A stretch of DNA of 64,000 nucleotides from Leishmania donovani. Its lineage: Eukaryota > Euglenozoa > Kinetoplastea > Trypanosomatida > Trypanosomatidae. The translations under genes and the position numbers were made by a program. This document shows positions 21,640 to 31,291 of this stretch, piece by piece. Position 1 is the stretch's first letter. The number at the start of each line of letters is the position of its first letter. The notes beneath the pieces are model-generated. The model was not told where the DNA came from, ran no database searches, and saw only the letters and a program-made list of their open reading frames with translations. The stretch spans positions 2,074,259-2,138,258 of the forward strand of contig NC_018263.1 of assembly GCF_000227135.1 (NCBI RefSeq). The letters are read 5' to 3'.

Positions 21640-24600
21640 TCATCTCCTGAAATTGTTGTTGAGGACCGTCTCCAGCTGCGACAGAATTCCGGTTTGATCA
21701 ACGAGAAAAGGCTCAGCGGTGCCGTCTGCGTTGATGTAATACTTTTGGCCAACGTTGTGGCGTCGGTCACTCTGCCAGCGAATGTCCACCATAGCGTTGC
21801 AAACGACTTGCGAGCGCAGGTTCGACAGGCGGAACAGCGTGAAAGACCCAGACGGGTCGGGGAATACTTTGCGAATGTACACGAACTTCGTATCCCGCGG
21901 CACGTGGGACATGCTACGGTGGTGGATGTAGGCAGCATGCACCGCCGCCGGAGTAAGTCCCTCGGCCTTCAAGCGGCTAAACTCATCTACAAATCCAGTG
22001 ATGCAGCGTAGTACGCCGCCCAGGTACCGCTGCGCCTCAGGCAGGCTAAGAATGCGCGCCTCTTCGTCGTAGAACGTTTGTACGTGTGGGTGGGGTTGAC
22101 TGCGGTTCGTGCTCTCGTTGTTCATGCACGGCACATAGAGGACCAGTTTCGAGTACACGTCCAACACAGCAGTGCCGACGCCTGCCTCGGTCGGAAACAT
22201 GGCCCCGTAGCGACCAGGCTGCAGTGAGTAGTACATGACGACGGTGTCCTCGTTTGTAAAAGAGTAGAAACGCACCCAGCCACCACTAAGAAAGTCGTCC
22301 AAGAATTGCTGGCGATTCCGCTCCTCGCGCGGCAACGCCAAAAAGGCGCCGTTGGGCCGGCCCAGCACATGGCTGTATGTCGGAGCACCCCCCCGGCCAA
22401 GATCAGCAGCCGCAGCTCCTGCTCCGTCCGCCGGCCTTGTTGTCGAAGTGTTGCACGTGGGCGCCATTGCGTTCGTCATGGAGTAGCGCGACGGCAGGAT
22501 GGAGGCAAAGTTCTTAGGAGGAATCGCAGCAGGGACCTGGAAGGCACCGAGGTGGGCCTTCAAAGCGGCTGCAGGAAATGGCGCGGCTGGGCCGCGGCGC
22601 GGCAGTGGTGGGCCGCCCTGTGCGGTGTGCCCGCTAACGGAGGGGGCACGCGACTGCTGTGCTCGCCCGCGTGGCACCTGAGGCGGCATGATGGCATGCT
22701 TCGCCACGTGTTCCTCCACGGCGGCTCGCTTCGCCGTACCGGATGGAGACGGCGCACGCGCGGACTGCTTCCACTCCTCGCGACGGCGCTTGTGGGAACC
22801 CTGAAGCCCCTTCTCCGCTCTCGATGAGGAGGCGCTGCGCGGCACACGCGGCTGATGCTGCAGCTCGCGGGGCCGGTCCGCGACCTCAGCGCGGATTGTG
22901 ATGACTTCCGCGCGCGCCATCTCCAGGCTCTCTGCGCGGCGACGAGCAGCAATGCCGATGATCTCACCGTTGCAGTTGTACTGCGGCGGTGTGGCCGGCC
23001 CGGACAAGAGTGGGTCACGGGGCAGTGCCTGTTTCCGCTGCTCCACCTCCTCCATGATATCGCGCAGCTCGGCGGAACTGCGCGGCTGCACCTGTGCGCG
23101 CGACTCCTTGCTTGGTACCTGCACCTGGGGCGGCAAGTCTAGTGAAAGGCTACCGCTAGACGAGGTGGATGGTCGGCCACGCCTACTACCTGCGCGCTCC
23201 CGTTTCTGGGAGGATTCGCGGCCGGTGGCGGACGCGCGTGCACTCACCTTGGGAAAGTCAGCCTCGCGGTGCTCGGCCACCATTGCGTCGAAGTCCACCA
23301 CACTGTGCGCATTCGGGTCTCCAATGCTGATGCGGCCACCGGTCGATGTGCGGTTATATGTGGGGCGTCCGGAGCGGCAGCGGCTGGCGCGCAGCTTCGG
23401 CTCACTCTGGGGAGCCTCAGGCAGCTGTACCTCCAGCAGGCTCGGTCTCTTCGGCTCGTCCCAGAGCATCGTGTTCATGCGAGACGATCGCCGCGGTGAG
23501 GGACTTTCGCTCGGGCCGCGACAGCGCAAGGTATGCCCCTGCAGCTTTGCGGTGGAGGTGAAGCGCTTTGCGCACGTCACACAGACAAAGTTGACGTCTT
23601 TGAACTTGCCGGAATACGCACATTTCATGCAAACATCGTAGTCGCACTTGTAGCATCGGAAGGCCGGCGACTCGCCCGTGATCTTAAGAATGCCGCGATC
23701 GCAGACATTGCAGTCGAAGCCGTTGTAGCCGTGCGGCATCGAGGTCAACTTTGTCATTACGTGCCCGTTCATGCACTTGAACTCGCGCTCGATCTCGGCC
23801 GTCATGTCGCGTGGCAGCGATACCACGGCGCGAAGGTTCCAACGAGTGGCGGTGTCACGCCCCGGGTACACCACTGCGTACTGGACCGGGCTGGAACGCA
23901 CCAGTCTGCCCTGCTCCTGCTCGGTCAAGCTGACGCTTCGACGCACTGATCGAGACGTGCGAGATGCGGCTACCTCGCGATCGGCAACCTCTGACACCAG
24001 TGAGACGCTGCCACACCTCCCACGGGCAGACTGGCGAGCCAGAGACTGATTGCGCAGCTTTCCTCGCTGCACCTCCTCGGACTGGAGGATGTCGGCCCTG
24101 GCATCCTCTTCCGCCCGCGCCAGAGTAAGGAGGCACCAGAGGACATTGTAGGTTTCGTAGTACTCAAGCTCCAGCTGCGCACGGCCGCGTTGCTCAGTGG
24201 CTTCGATACGCTCTAGCCCTTCGCGCAGCACCGCCTCCGCCGATCGCTTCGGGCGGAACTGTAAATTCTCGGCAAGGTTGTTCAGAGGCAGGCCACTCGA
24301 CGGCGAAGGTTCCAGCAAGTTGAGCTTCTGGAGCAGCGAGAGTGGGCAGGACAGTGGCCGGCGGTTCCACACAGAGTCCTCGAGCACCTCCATCAGCGTG
24401 GCGCGCTGCGACGGTTCGCGGTGCAGCACGCGCTCCACAAGTCGGCAGAGCTGTGGATCTCCCCTCCACTCCCTTGGCCAACTCCACGCAGCACCCGCTA
24501 CAGCGTTGAAGAGGGCAAGCGACTTGTGCTCCTTGTCCAGTTGGCGCATACCTTTCTGTTCTATCGCCTCGAGATACGGATTCATGCGTGTCAAGAGCAC

Positions 24601-25407
24601 GTAGAGGACCACACCAATACTCCACGTGTCCACCTCCTTCCCGTAGCTCAGCGAAGGGGCGTCCGAGTTTTTTGTCATTCGCTTGTAAACCTCAGTCGCC
24701 ATTTCAGGCGCCATGTACATTGCTGTACCGGCAACCGTCTTGCGAGGATGCGCCTCTGATATGCGGCTGGAAAGTCCGAAATCTGTAATCTTCAAATTAC
24801 CTTCGTGGTCAAACAGGAGATTCTGTGGCTTCAGGTCGCGGTGAATGCAGCCTTTGGAATGAATGTAGGAGATGGTGTTCACCAGGGCCCACCCAATCCA
24901 CAAAATCTCCGGCACATCAAGACCCCTGCTGGCTATGACGTCATGAAGCGACTTGCCTGCGCACCGCTCCATCACTACGTAGGCGCGATCTTCATCCCTA
25001 CCAGCAGCATAGAATTTCACAATGTTGGGATGGCGCGAGAAATGGCTCATGAGCGTCACCTCCTCCTTCAGTCGCTTCCAGTCATTTTCGCTCATGCGCT
25101 TCGATGACACCTTGAGCGCGTAGGCCTCACCGCTGTTCGAAACGGCATCAAATACCTTTCCAAACCCACCTTTTCCAAGCAGCCCGGTAGTAACCAGTCT
25201 AAGGTCCTCCTCCTCGAAATAGACCGTCATGTGCTCCAGTGGATGATCATCGTCCTCTGTTTGGTCAACGACACACTTTTGGATGTGCGGCGTCTTCACG
25301 GTGCTTCCAAGTCGAGAGATGGCGGGGGTCTGCGACAAATCGCGCGGCATAGATATCGCTCCACCCCGTGGTGGAGTCCTCGACAACGAGCTGCACAAGT
25401 GCGACAT
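21640..25407 (-). CDS. Ser/Thr protein kinase with zinc module and C-terminal polo-box-like region
   Basis: 1255 residues from the ATG at 25407, the first ATG after a strong splice acceptor. The kinase domain spans residues about 72-360: glycine loop GKGGFG (78-83), ATP lysine ALK (99), HRDLKPQN with catalytic Asp 191, DFG at 209, and APE after the activation loop, so it should be active. Residues about 538-632 hold many Cys/His: a C1/treble-clef-like run (FKCMNGHV, CDVCDRG-like CNVCDRG, CYKCDYDVCMKC) and then a C2HC finger (CVTCAKRF to HTLRC). The middle is basic and disordered. Residues about 1040-1255 resemble two polo boxes (MYYSLQPGRYGAMF with SKLVLY; then FVYIRKVF with LFRLSNLRSQV). This suggests a polo-like kinase relative, with unusual zinc fingers in between. 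The polo-box call is by motif only. Confidence 0.75.
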   Translation of the reverse strand: MSHLCSSLSRTPPRGGAISMPRDLSQTPAISRLGSTVKTPHIQKCVVDQTEDDDHPLEHMTVYFEEEDLRLVTTGLLGKGGFGKVFDAVSNSGEAYALKVSSKRMSENDWKRLKEEVTLMSHFSRHPNIVKFYAAGRDEDRAYVVMERCAGKSLHDVIASRGLDVPEILWIGWALVNTISYIHSKGCIHRDLKPQNLLFDHEGNLKITDFGLSSRISEAHPRKTVAGTAMYMAPEMATEVYKRMTKNSDAPSLSYGKEVDTWSIGVVLYVLLTRMNPYLEAIEQKGMRQLDKEHKSLALFNAVAGAAWSWPREWRGDPQLCRLVERVLHREPSQRATLMEVLEDSVWNRRPLSCPLSLLQKLNLLEPSPSSGLPLNNLAENLQFRPKRSAEAVLREGLERIEATEQRGRAQLELEYYETYNVLWCLLTLARAEEDARADILQSEEVQRGKLRNQSLARQSARGRCGSVSLVSEVADREVAASRTSRSVRRSVSLTEQEQGRLVRSSPVQYAVVYPGRDTATRWNLRAVVSLPRDMTAEIEREFKCMNGHVMTKLTSMPHGYNGFDCNVCDRGILKITGESPAFRCYKCDYDVCMKCAYSGKFKDVNFVCVTCAKRFTSTAKLQGHTLRCRGPSESPSPRRSSRMNTMLWDEPKRPSLLEVQLPEAPQSEPKLRASRCRSGRPTYNRTSTGGRISIGDPNAHSVVDFDAMVAEHREADFPKVSARASATGRESSQKRERAGSRRGRPSTSSSGSLSLDLPPQVQVPSKESRAQVQPRSSAELRDIMEEVEQRKQALPRDPLLSGPATPPQYNCNGEIIGIAARRRAESLEMARAEVITIRAEVADRPRELQHQPRVPRSASSSRAEKGLQGSHKRRREEWKQSARAPSPSGTAKRAAVEEHVAKHAIMPPQVPRGRAQQSRAPSVSGHTAQGGPPLPRRGPAAPFPAAALKAHLGAFQVPAAIPPKNFASILPSRYSMTNAMAPTCNTSTTRPADGAGAAAADLGRGGAPTYSHVLGRPNGAFLALPREERNRQQFLDDFLSGGWVRFYSFTNEDTVVMYYSLQPGRYGAMFPTEAGVGTAVLDVYSKLVLYVPCMNNESTNRSQPHPHVQTFYDEEARILSLPEAQRYLGGVLRCITGFVDEFSRLKAEGLTPAAVHAAYIHHRSMSHVPRDTKFVYIRKVFPDPSGSFTLFRLSNLRSQVVCNAMVDIRWQSDRRHNVGQKYYINADGTAEPFLVDQTGILSQLETVLNNNFRR

Positions 25408-26307
25408 CAGAAGACAAGCGACCCAATGTCTACTCTGTGGATACACCAGAGTCTAGCAGACGGCACTGTTGGTGTTCGTGGTGGTGCCCGGGCGAGCTTC
25501 TAAAAAGAAAAAAAATACTCTATGAAGACAGCAGCTACAGGTCACGTTAGTGGTTGTACCTCGGCTCCTCTGTTTCTTCGTCAGCAAGTATTTCACCTTT
25601 TCCCCTCCACACGCCGCGACTACGTGCAACGTGTGGTAGTCGAGATCGCTCGACTTTTTGTTACGTATAAGAGCATTTTTTTTTGTTTGGAGAAGCAAGT
25701 ATGGACATCCGTATTGAAGCGTGAAGGTCATCGATTGAGGCACCGACTAATTTTTTTTTTGCTGAACAACCTTGGAAACATGTTACTGGATGCATGTTAC
25801 ATGGGAAGTGTGCGGAAGGCTACGAGGCACGCTCAGCACAGCTGCAGATGTTCCCAAAGGCGCAATTCGAAACGTCCTTAGACGAAATCCATGTTACCGC
25901 CAAAATATCAACTCTTTCCTTAGACAAGGTGAACACTCCTTTTGGTTGTTTTCTTCGATGCGGCGATACAACATCAACATAAAATGTGTGGATGTAGTAC
26001 GCCAGAGAGACGCGTAAAGGGTGCGAAAAGCACAGCATTGGCAGATCAAAAAAAAAAAAAAGCTACTTTGACAACTGTGCGGCGGGGAAAAAAAAGAGCT
26101 ACTTAGCGGCAAAGAATGGAGAAGATAGAATCACACAAGCGACCGCGCCTGCAGCCGGCAAGAGTCACCTCTCTGTGATTTTCAATACTCGCCCTGCTCT
26201 TTTCGTCGTTTATTCGCCCCCTCTTTGGGCATCATTGTCAAACCGAAGAACAAGAGCGTTTGTTTTCTTCGAAAGAGCTGCTGCCACGGTGCTGCGTGTT
26301 CTAGAGT
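25408..26307. other. Intergenic region
   Basis: No gene is supported. This 0.9 kb is visibly more A/T-rich than the spacers to its left, with poly-T and poly-A runs (25673-25684, 25750-25759, 26048-26060). Confidence 0.5.
25500..25521 (-). promoter_or_regulatory. Predicted trans-splice acceptor for the polo-box-like kinase
   Basis: The minus strand reads a T-rich tract ending TTCTTTTTAG, AG at 25501-25500. The 92-nt leader that follows contains no ATG before 25407, which decides the start codon over an upstream in-frame GTG. Confidence 0.7.
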
Positions 26308-27174
26308 CTACGCAGAATTCGGCTCTGGTTTTACCTCACATGTCGCCTCTGAAGTATTCTGAGCGGGAATGTCAGAGCTGGTCGTTGGGGTTATTGGTGT
26401 AGGAGTAGTCTTCACACCGGTATGAATGCACGCAATGCCACCAGTCAAGTTCTCATAGCGCACATACCCAAAGCCAGCGTCGCGGATCATCTGCGCAAAC
26501 GTCTCCTGGTCCGGGAAAGCGCGTATGCTATCCACTAAATAGCGGTAGCTCTCTTCATCCGCCAGCATGCGCCCTGCCTGCGGCATAAAGCCGTAAGACC
26601 ACAATTCATAAGGCACGCTCAAAAGCGGGCAGGTCACTCTGCTGAACTCCAGCACGTGCAGCGCACCACCTACCTTGAGTACACGAAAAGCTTCGCGCAG
26701 CGCCTTTGGTCTATCGCTGAAGTTGCGGATGCCAAAGGACACTGTGTAGCTGTCAAACGCGCCGTCCTCGAACGGAAGCTCCTCGCCACTTGCGCAGACC
26801 CAGTCGATGTCCATGTAGCCCTCGCGCTCCGCACGCTTCTGACCTTCCTTGAGCATCATAGCGTTTATATCACACACAACAACTTTCGTGCCATCCAGAG
26901 TCTTCGGCACTATGCCAAACGACTGCCCGCGGGCACGGATACTGTCAGTGATCCTGAAGGCAATATCGCCCGTTCCACCCGCAACATCCAGGAACTTGCT
27001 GCCAGGCAACGGGCAAACACAATCCTCGACAAAGTGCTTCTTCCAGATGCGGTGAATGCCTAAAGAGAGGACATCGTTCATCATGTCGTACTTGGTCGCC
27101 ACGGAGTCGAAGACTTTCTTCACGTAGGCATCACCAAGGCCCATGTTGCGGCCCAATCGTGTGTAATGTAGCAT
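26308..27174 (-). CDS. COQ5: Ubiquinone biosynthesis C-methyltransferase COQ5
   Basis: 288 residues from the ATG at 27174. It belongs to the UbiE/COQ5 family, which methylates the benzoquinol ring in ubiquinone synthesis using S-adenosylmethionine at the mitochondrial inner membrane. Signatures: the family start V.KVFDSVATKYDMMNDVLS (about residues 18-37), the SAM-binding loop FLDVAGGTGDIAFR (about 62-75), an acidic strand KVVVCDINAMML (about 101-112), and the second family block SYTVSFGIRNFSDRPKALRE (about 147-166). The C-terminal 30 residues are a Thr/Pro-rich tail without homology that I can see. The start codon directly follows a run of ten A's (AAAAAAAAAATG); a clear long presequence is absent. 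Confidence 0.93.
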   Translation of the reverse strand: MLHYTRLGRNMGLGDAYVKKVFDSVATKYDMMNDVLSLGIHRIWKKHFVEDCVCPLPGSKFLDVAGGTGDIAFRITDSIRARGQSFGIVPKTLDGTKVVVCDINAMMLKEGQKRAEREGYMDIDWVCASGEELPFEDGAFDSYTVSFGIRNFSDRPKALREAFRVLKVGGALHVLEFSRVTCPLLSVPYELWSYGFMPQAGRMLADEESYRYLVDSIRAFPDQETFAQMIRDAGFGYVRYENLTGGIACIHTGVKTTPTPITPTTSSDIPAQNTSEATCEVKPEPNSA

Positions 27175-27632
27175 TTTTTTTTTCTGCCTTGTATATATAT
27201 ATATATGTAGCCTTCGAGGTATGCGTTAATTGTATTGCCTCGATGGTGTTACTTAAGTGTGATCAGTTATGTTTTCTGGAAGTCCTCGATATGCATAGGA
27301 GTGAAGTAAAAAAGTGGGAATGATGGCATGGCTACACTAAGTGGAGCTTGAATGAGTCTTGTACATCAAAATAGAAATGATTAGCGATTCCATAAAGGAT
27401 GTCTTGGTCTTCAAAGACCTACGCCCTTCACAGAAAAAATAAGCTCGGCCTTGCTACCCAGCGGGGACTCTTCCCAACAGCTGTGCGAGCTGAAAACAAG
27501 ATCAAACACACGCATCGACATAAGACAGCCCGGTAGCAGGGTCACGGAGAAGTGATAAACAGCCGTATTACCAGAGAAACCTTTGTTTTCTTCAGACTCA
27601 GCTTTTTTTAGGCGGCTTTTTTTTCTCTAGAT
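27175..27632. other. Intergenic region
   Basis: No gene is supported. It is A/T-rich, with a TA run at about 27191-27206 just upstream of COQ5. Confidence 0.5.
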
Positions 27633-29270
27633 CTATGAGGCAGAGTCGGAGAGCACATGCAAGTCGCCGTCATCACCCCCGACACAAACTGCGCTGTGTT
27701 TGTTAGACGCAGAAACGCTACATATCTGGTCTGACCACTCAGAAAATGGGCAAGAGAAAAGAAGGGACGGGGACCATGTGCTCTTCTTCAAATCAGAGGG
27801 CAAAAACGCGCAGTCGTCATCGCTCTCACCCTCAGGCAGAAGCACTCTGGCAGCCATGAAGCCATCCATAAAGGATGTTTGCTTATTTTTCTGCGTACCG
27901 GTGAAGCTGCGTTTCAAAACACCAGCGGTTGATTGGCTTTCGGTCGCACAGGGAGGGCGGCCGATATCGTAAAACAAAAGACTGTTTGACGAAACATGGG
28001 GATAAATGAGACAATCGAGCAGAGACATAACAGAGAGCTTTGGTGGTGAGAGGTTGGCTGAAAGTTGAGTGCGGCGTGAGTCGCTGGTGCTGACGCGCGT
28101 CACTTCTTCAAAAGACGACGCACCAATTGAGAAGCAAGCAATGTCGCCAGAATCGGTGTTGAGCCACAACATTGGCGCACCGCACCTGCACGACGATAAT
28201 GGGCCGATAACGTGCAGCGCTTCGATCTCTCCACCGACAGAACTTATTGCAACAGGCTCGTTACGCTTTCGCAAGTCCCAGAGTACGAGCATTCCATCTT
28301 TGGTACCAGTCAGTAACTCAACGCAATTGCTACGATCCGCTACTTCAACGGCCGTGATTGCTGTTCCTTGCGCAACTCGTCGCGTGCCCGGGTTACACGC
28401 ACTCAAAATTGCAGGTGGTGGCGGGGCCTCAGTACAAAGCACAGGACTTGCAGTCCGCACATCGACAAGTGCAGTACAGCCGTTGGACAAAGCAGCGACA
28501 GCGACGGCGTCTGACACTGTTACTACGGCGGTGGTTGCCGAGACGCTACTCACAAGCGGAGAGCAGCTGTCAAATCGTAAAGCGCGAAGGTTGTACGTAC
28601 GGAGCGGCTCTCCTGTTGCTTCATCCAAGTCCTCCAGGTCAAAAATATCGAGCTGTTGAGCACCACTATAACCACAAATGGTGTTTAATGAGCTGCCAAG
28701 AAACTGTGTGACTAAGAGCCCAAAGCTGATTCTATTTTCTCCTCCTAGTCGTGCTTGCACCGTGGCCGATTTGAGCTCCAGAACTGGCTTCGATGTTTCG
28801 CATGGCACCTTGCCATCTGCAAGCCACGAGGACGCGCCGAAAAGCTGAAAGCCGGAGCGTTGAGCGGCAATGATGTACTCATCTCTGGGGTCCCATGCAG
28901 TGCTCAGGATGGAATATCTGAAGGTGTCCAGTGGTGAGACAAGCAGCTCCCCATCGCCGCTGTTGCGAGCAGGGTGTAGGCTTGAGACAACAGTGCGAAT
29001 TACTGGTGCCTTGCAAAGTGCAAATGCGTTGCAAGGGTGCAAGCGACGGCCATACTTCGAGTGCGCGAAAAAACCACTGCAGAGGTGTGGGCGAAGATGG
29101 CGAAGCTGCGAAGCTAGTGTGTTGGCCGTTCGTGAACCGATAGGATATGAGTTCGCATATTCCCCGTCGCGCCGCCGCTTCATTGTGGATTTTGTCTCTG
29201 TTTCACCTTTTGTTGGCAGCCCCACCCTTCTTTGGGCGGAGCCGATGAATCCGGAGAGGGTGGTCTGCAT
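27633..29270 (-). CDS. WD40-like protein with N-terminal PIP-box-like motif
   Basis: 545 residues from the ATG at 29270, with a predicted acceptor leaving only 19 nt of leader. The very N-terminus is MQTTLSGFIGSAQRR. QTTLSGFI resembles a PCNA-interacting PIP box (Q-x-x-L-x-x-aromatic), though its last position is Ile rather than aromatic. From residue about 115 onward, strand/turn patterns resemble beta-propeller blades: YSILSTAWDPRDEYIIAAQR, then VEVADRSNCVELLTGTKDGM followed by LVLWDLRKR, and near the end HSAVCVGGDDGDLHVLSD. Base composition is lower in G+C than in neighbouring genes. If the motif is real, the protein could act with PCNA in DNA replication or repair; that is inference. Confidence 0.8.
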   Translation of the reverse strand: MQTTLSGFIGSAQRRVGLPTKGETETKSTMKRRRDGEYANSYPIGSRTANTLASQLRHLRPHLCSGFFAHSKYGRRLHPCNAFALCKAPVIRTVVSSLHPARNSGDGELLVSPLDTFRYSILSTAWDPRDEYIIAAQRSGFQLFGASSWLADGKVPCETSKPVLELKSATVQARLGGENRISFGLLVTQFLGSSLNTICGYSGAQQLDIFDLEDLDEATGEPLRTYNLRALRFDSCSPLVSSVSATTAVVTVSDAVAVAALSNGCTALVDVRTASPVLCTEAPPPPAILSACNPGTRRVAQGTAITAVEVADRSNCVELLTGTKDGMLVLWDLRKRNEPVAISSVGGEIEALHVIGPLSSCRCGAPMLWLNTDSGDIACFSIGASSFEEVTRVSTSDSRRTQLSANLSPPKLSVMSLLDCLIYPHVSSNSLLFYDIGRPPCATESQSTAGVLKRSFTGTQKNKQTSFMDGFMAARVLLPEGESDDDCAFLPSDLKKSTWSPSLLFSCPFSEWSDQICSVSASNKHSAVCVGGDDGDLHVLSDSAS

Positions 29271-29786
29271 AGGCGCCTGTCGGGTGATCCTGGCAAAAAG
29301 AACCGAGAGCAGAGGAAAGGGGGGGGGGAGGAGGCAATGATTACGGGTCGGGCCGTAGGCGGGGGCCGCGGATAGGGTTGCTGGCGTTTCCGGGTGGCGC
29401 CACCTTTTGCGGCCCTTTTGCCCGCGCCGGGGAGGGGGCGTTGGCGGCTCTTTCCTGGGCCGCCCCTTGGGACCATCCGGGGAGCCCTACACCCCCCCTC
29501 CCCCGGCCACTGAGGGGAGGGGGCGCGGGCCCCAGCGCCGCCACCACGCCCAAGCACGAAGGAGGGCGGAAAGCTCAACAGGCGAGCCAGCGGGGAAAAA
29601 AGCAGAGACGAGAGCCGAAAGCCGCACCCAAAAAACACCCTGGCTAACGGGAGTGGGGCGGCTCTCCTGCAGAGTCGGGGCTTTTCTGCCAGCCTGCGTG
29701 GGCGATTTCTTGCAAACGAAACGCTGGGCGGGCGGAGGCCCCTGCGCTTCTAATCTCATGATCGCTTTCTCGCGTGCCGGAAAACA
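29271..29786. other. Intergenic region with extremely GC-rich block
   Basis: No gene is supported. Bases about 29390-29560 are dominated by runs of three to seven G or C. The rest (29570-29786) has ordinary composition and leads into the A-rich end of the retroposon copy. Confidence 0.5.
29290..29330 (-). promoter_or_regulatory. Predicted trans-splice acceptor for the WD40-like gene
   Basis: The minus strand has a pyrimidine tract including a C10 run and ending TTCTTTTTGCCAG; AG at 29291-29290. The ATG at 29270 lies 19 nt downstream, supporting inclusion of the PIP-box-like N-terminus. Confidence 0.65.
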
Positions 29787-30149
29787 TTTTTTTCTTCGAA
29801 GTCCCAGTCCATCGCAAATAGGTCCGCAACAGTGTATACACGCCTCCGCAACCACAGCGCCCAAACCCTCTGGCCGCACGGCGGCGACATCTCCTGGTCG
29901 CCGAGAACGAGCCGCCCTGCGGGGTAGAAGAGGTGGTGGTGGTGGTGGTGGGCCAGACGCGTGCCGAATGAGCTCGAGGAACAAGTCGGCCAGCCTCCGG
30001 TGAGAGCCCTTCAGAGCCTCTGCAACCCGGCCGTATGCCATGCTTCCGGCACCCGTGCCCTCATATCAGCCCACCGCGTCGGACGCAGGAGACGCCGCAT
30101 GCTCTGCGCACACATGCGCCCTGGCGCCGATTCGTATGGTGCCCTTCGC

Positions 30150-30247
30150 NNNNNNNNNNNNNNNNNNNNNNNNNNNNNNNNNNNNNNNNNNNNNNNNNNN
30201 NNNNNNNNNNNNNNNNNNNNNNNNNNNNNNNNNNNNNNNNNNNNNNN
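30150..30247. other. Assembly gap (98 N)
   Basis: Run of N inside the retroposon; its true length and content are unknown. It lies exactly where the copy would be compared with the 5' head of the short elements. Confidence 0.99.
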
Positions 30248-30427
30248 CCTCAGGGCACGACGCAGCTGTCCGGGTGGCGGGCATCCTCCTCCATCTCCGT
30301 CGATGTCGTGGCGGCGAGTCGGAATGGGTTGGCCCACATGCGCCGCGACGGGGGGACGCTGCCATGGGTCTGTGGCAGCAGGGGCCAACAGACAAGCATG
30401 TATCTGCGCACAGGGGGGCAGCCGCAG

Positions 30428-30449
30428 ACACACACACACACACACACAC
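30428..30449. repeat. (CA)n microsatellite
   Basis: About 11 CA units inside the retroposon C-terminal region; on the minus strand it would encode a run of alternating Cys/Val, a sign of decay. Confidence 0.9.
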
Positions 30450-30559
30450 GGCGCGGAAAGGCCATGCGGCGCAACTAGCATGTGCGTCATCACACCGGTG
30501 CGCGCAGCATCGTAGCGTGGAACGAGGTGCGCCTTGCGCCTCGAGCAACCCGCGAGTCT

Positions 30560-31283
30560 CGCGTCGCATGCCCGGCACAGTGCCGGATCGGCCGCCCTCA
30601 CCGCAGAAAGCGGGTGGGGATCGAGGCGCTGACGGGGTTGGGGGCACCACAGCGCTAGAAGAGTTGGTGGGCGGCACACCGTCTGCGCGCCATCTTGTCG
30701 CTGCAGGAATCCAAAGTGCGGACAGGTGGATGTGCGCAGCCGGGCGAGGAGGGTGGCCTGCCGTCGCGGGCCGCATCGCGTGGTGCGCGGTTTCGGGGGA
30801 TGTTGGACCTGGCGTCTGCGGCCAGTGACCACCAGGCCCGTTAGTAATCCATGCAGCTGGCGCCGGCGCCTCTGCCACTGCCAATTCACACAAGCCTGCC
30901 AGATTCGGCCTTGCGCTCCAACTCACAGCGGCCAAAGACAAACTCAAGTGAGAGACGCACGCGACGGGCTACAGTAGCGCCGGCACCTGTGCCCCAATGC
31001 ATCGCAGCATGCCATCTGTCACTCTTGTAGGGCCCGCGCCGAGCGCCATGAGCAAGGAGAGCGAGTCCGTGGCAACGCCCACACTTGTTTTCCCGTGCCT
31101 TGGTTGCTCCAGTTGCCTTCGAAGCATGTCCAGCCCCAGCTCCACTGCCTCGCCCTCGGCGCCGTCGCTGCTAGCACGGAGGCCGCAGCATTTCGCCGCC
31201 GTGCCTATGGGTGTATTATTAGCGTACAGCATCGCGGGTGCTGCTGATTTGGCGTCTGTCTGTGCCGCACCATCCGCCAGTAG
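30560..31283 (-). pseudogene. RNase H and C-terminal region of a retroposon polyprotein (broken)
   Basis: From 31283 down to 30971 one frame is open and reads as RNase H: the first catalytic Asp in ADG (31274-31272), the Glu in DGAEGEAVEL, and the third-position Asp in VATDSLSLLMAL. A stop precedes the domain in the same frame, and another ends it near 30970. The continuation VRLSLEFVFGRCELERKAES is in a different frame (about 30960-30895), so there is a frameshift; the usual terminal Asp of the domain reads Ser. About 30755-30560 encodes a segment like the ingi C-terminus (LLARLRTSTCPHFG, then ALCRACDARL). Not functional as assembled. Confidence 0.7.
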
Positions 31284-31291
31284 CGATTAGG

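Noticed and set aside
30011..30947. Frames running through N gaps
   Set aside because: They exist only because unknown bases cannot produce stops.
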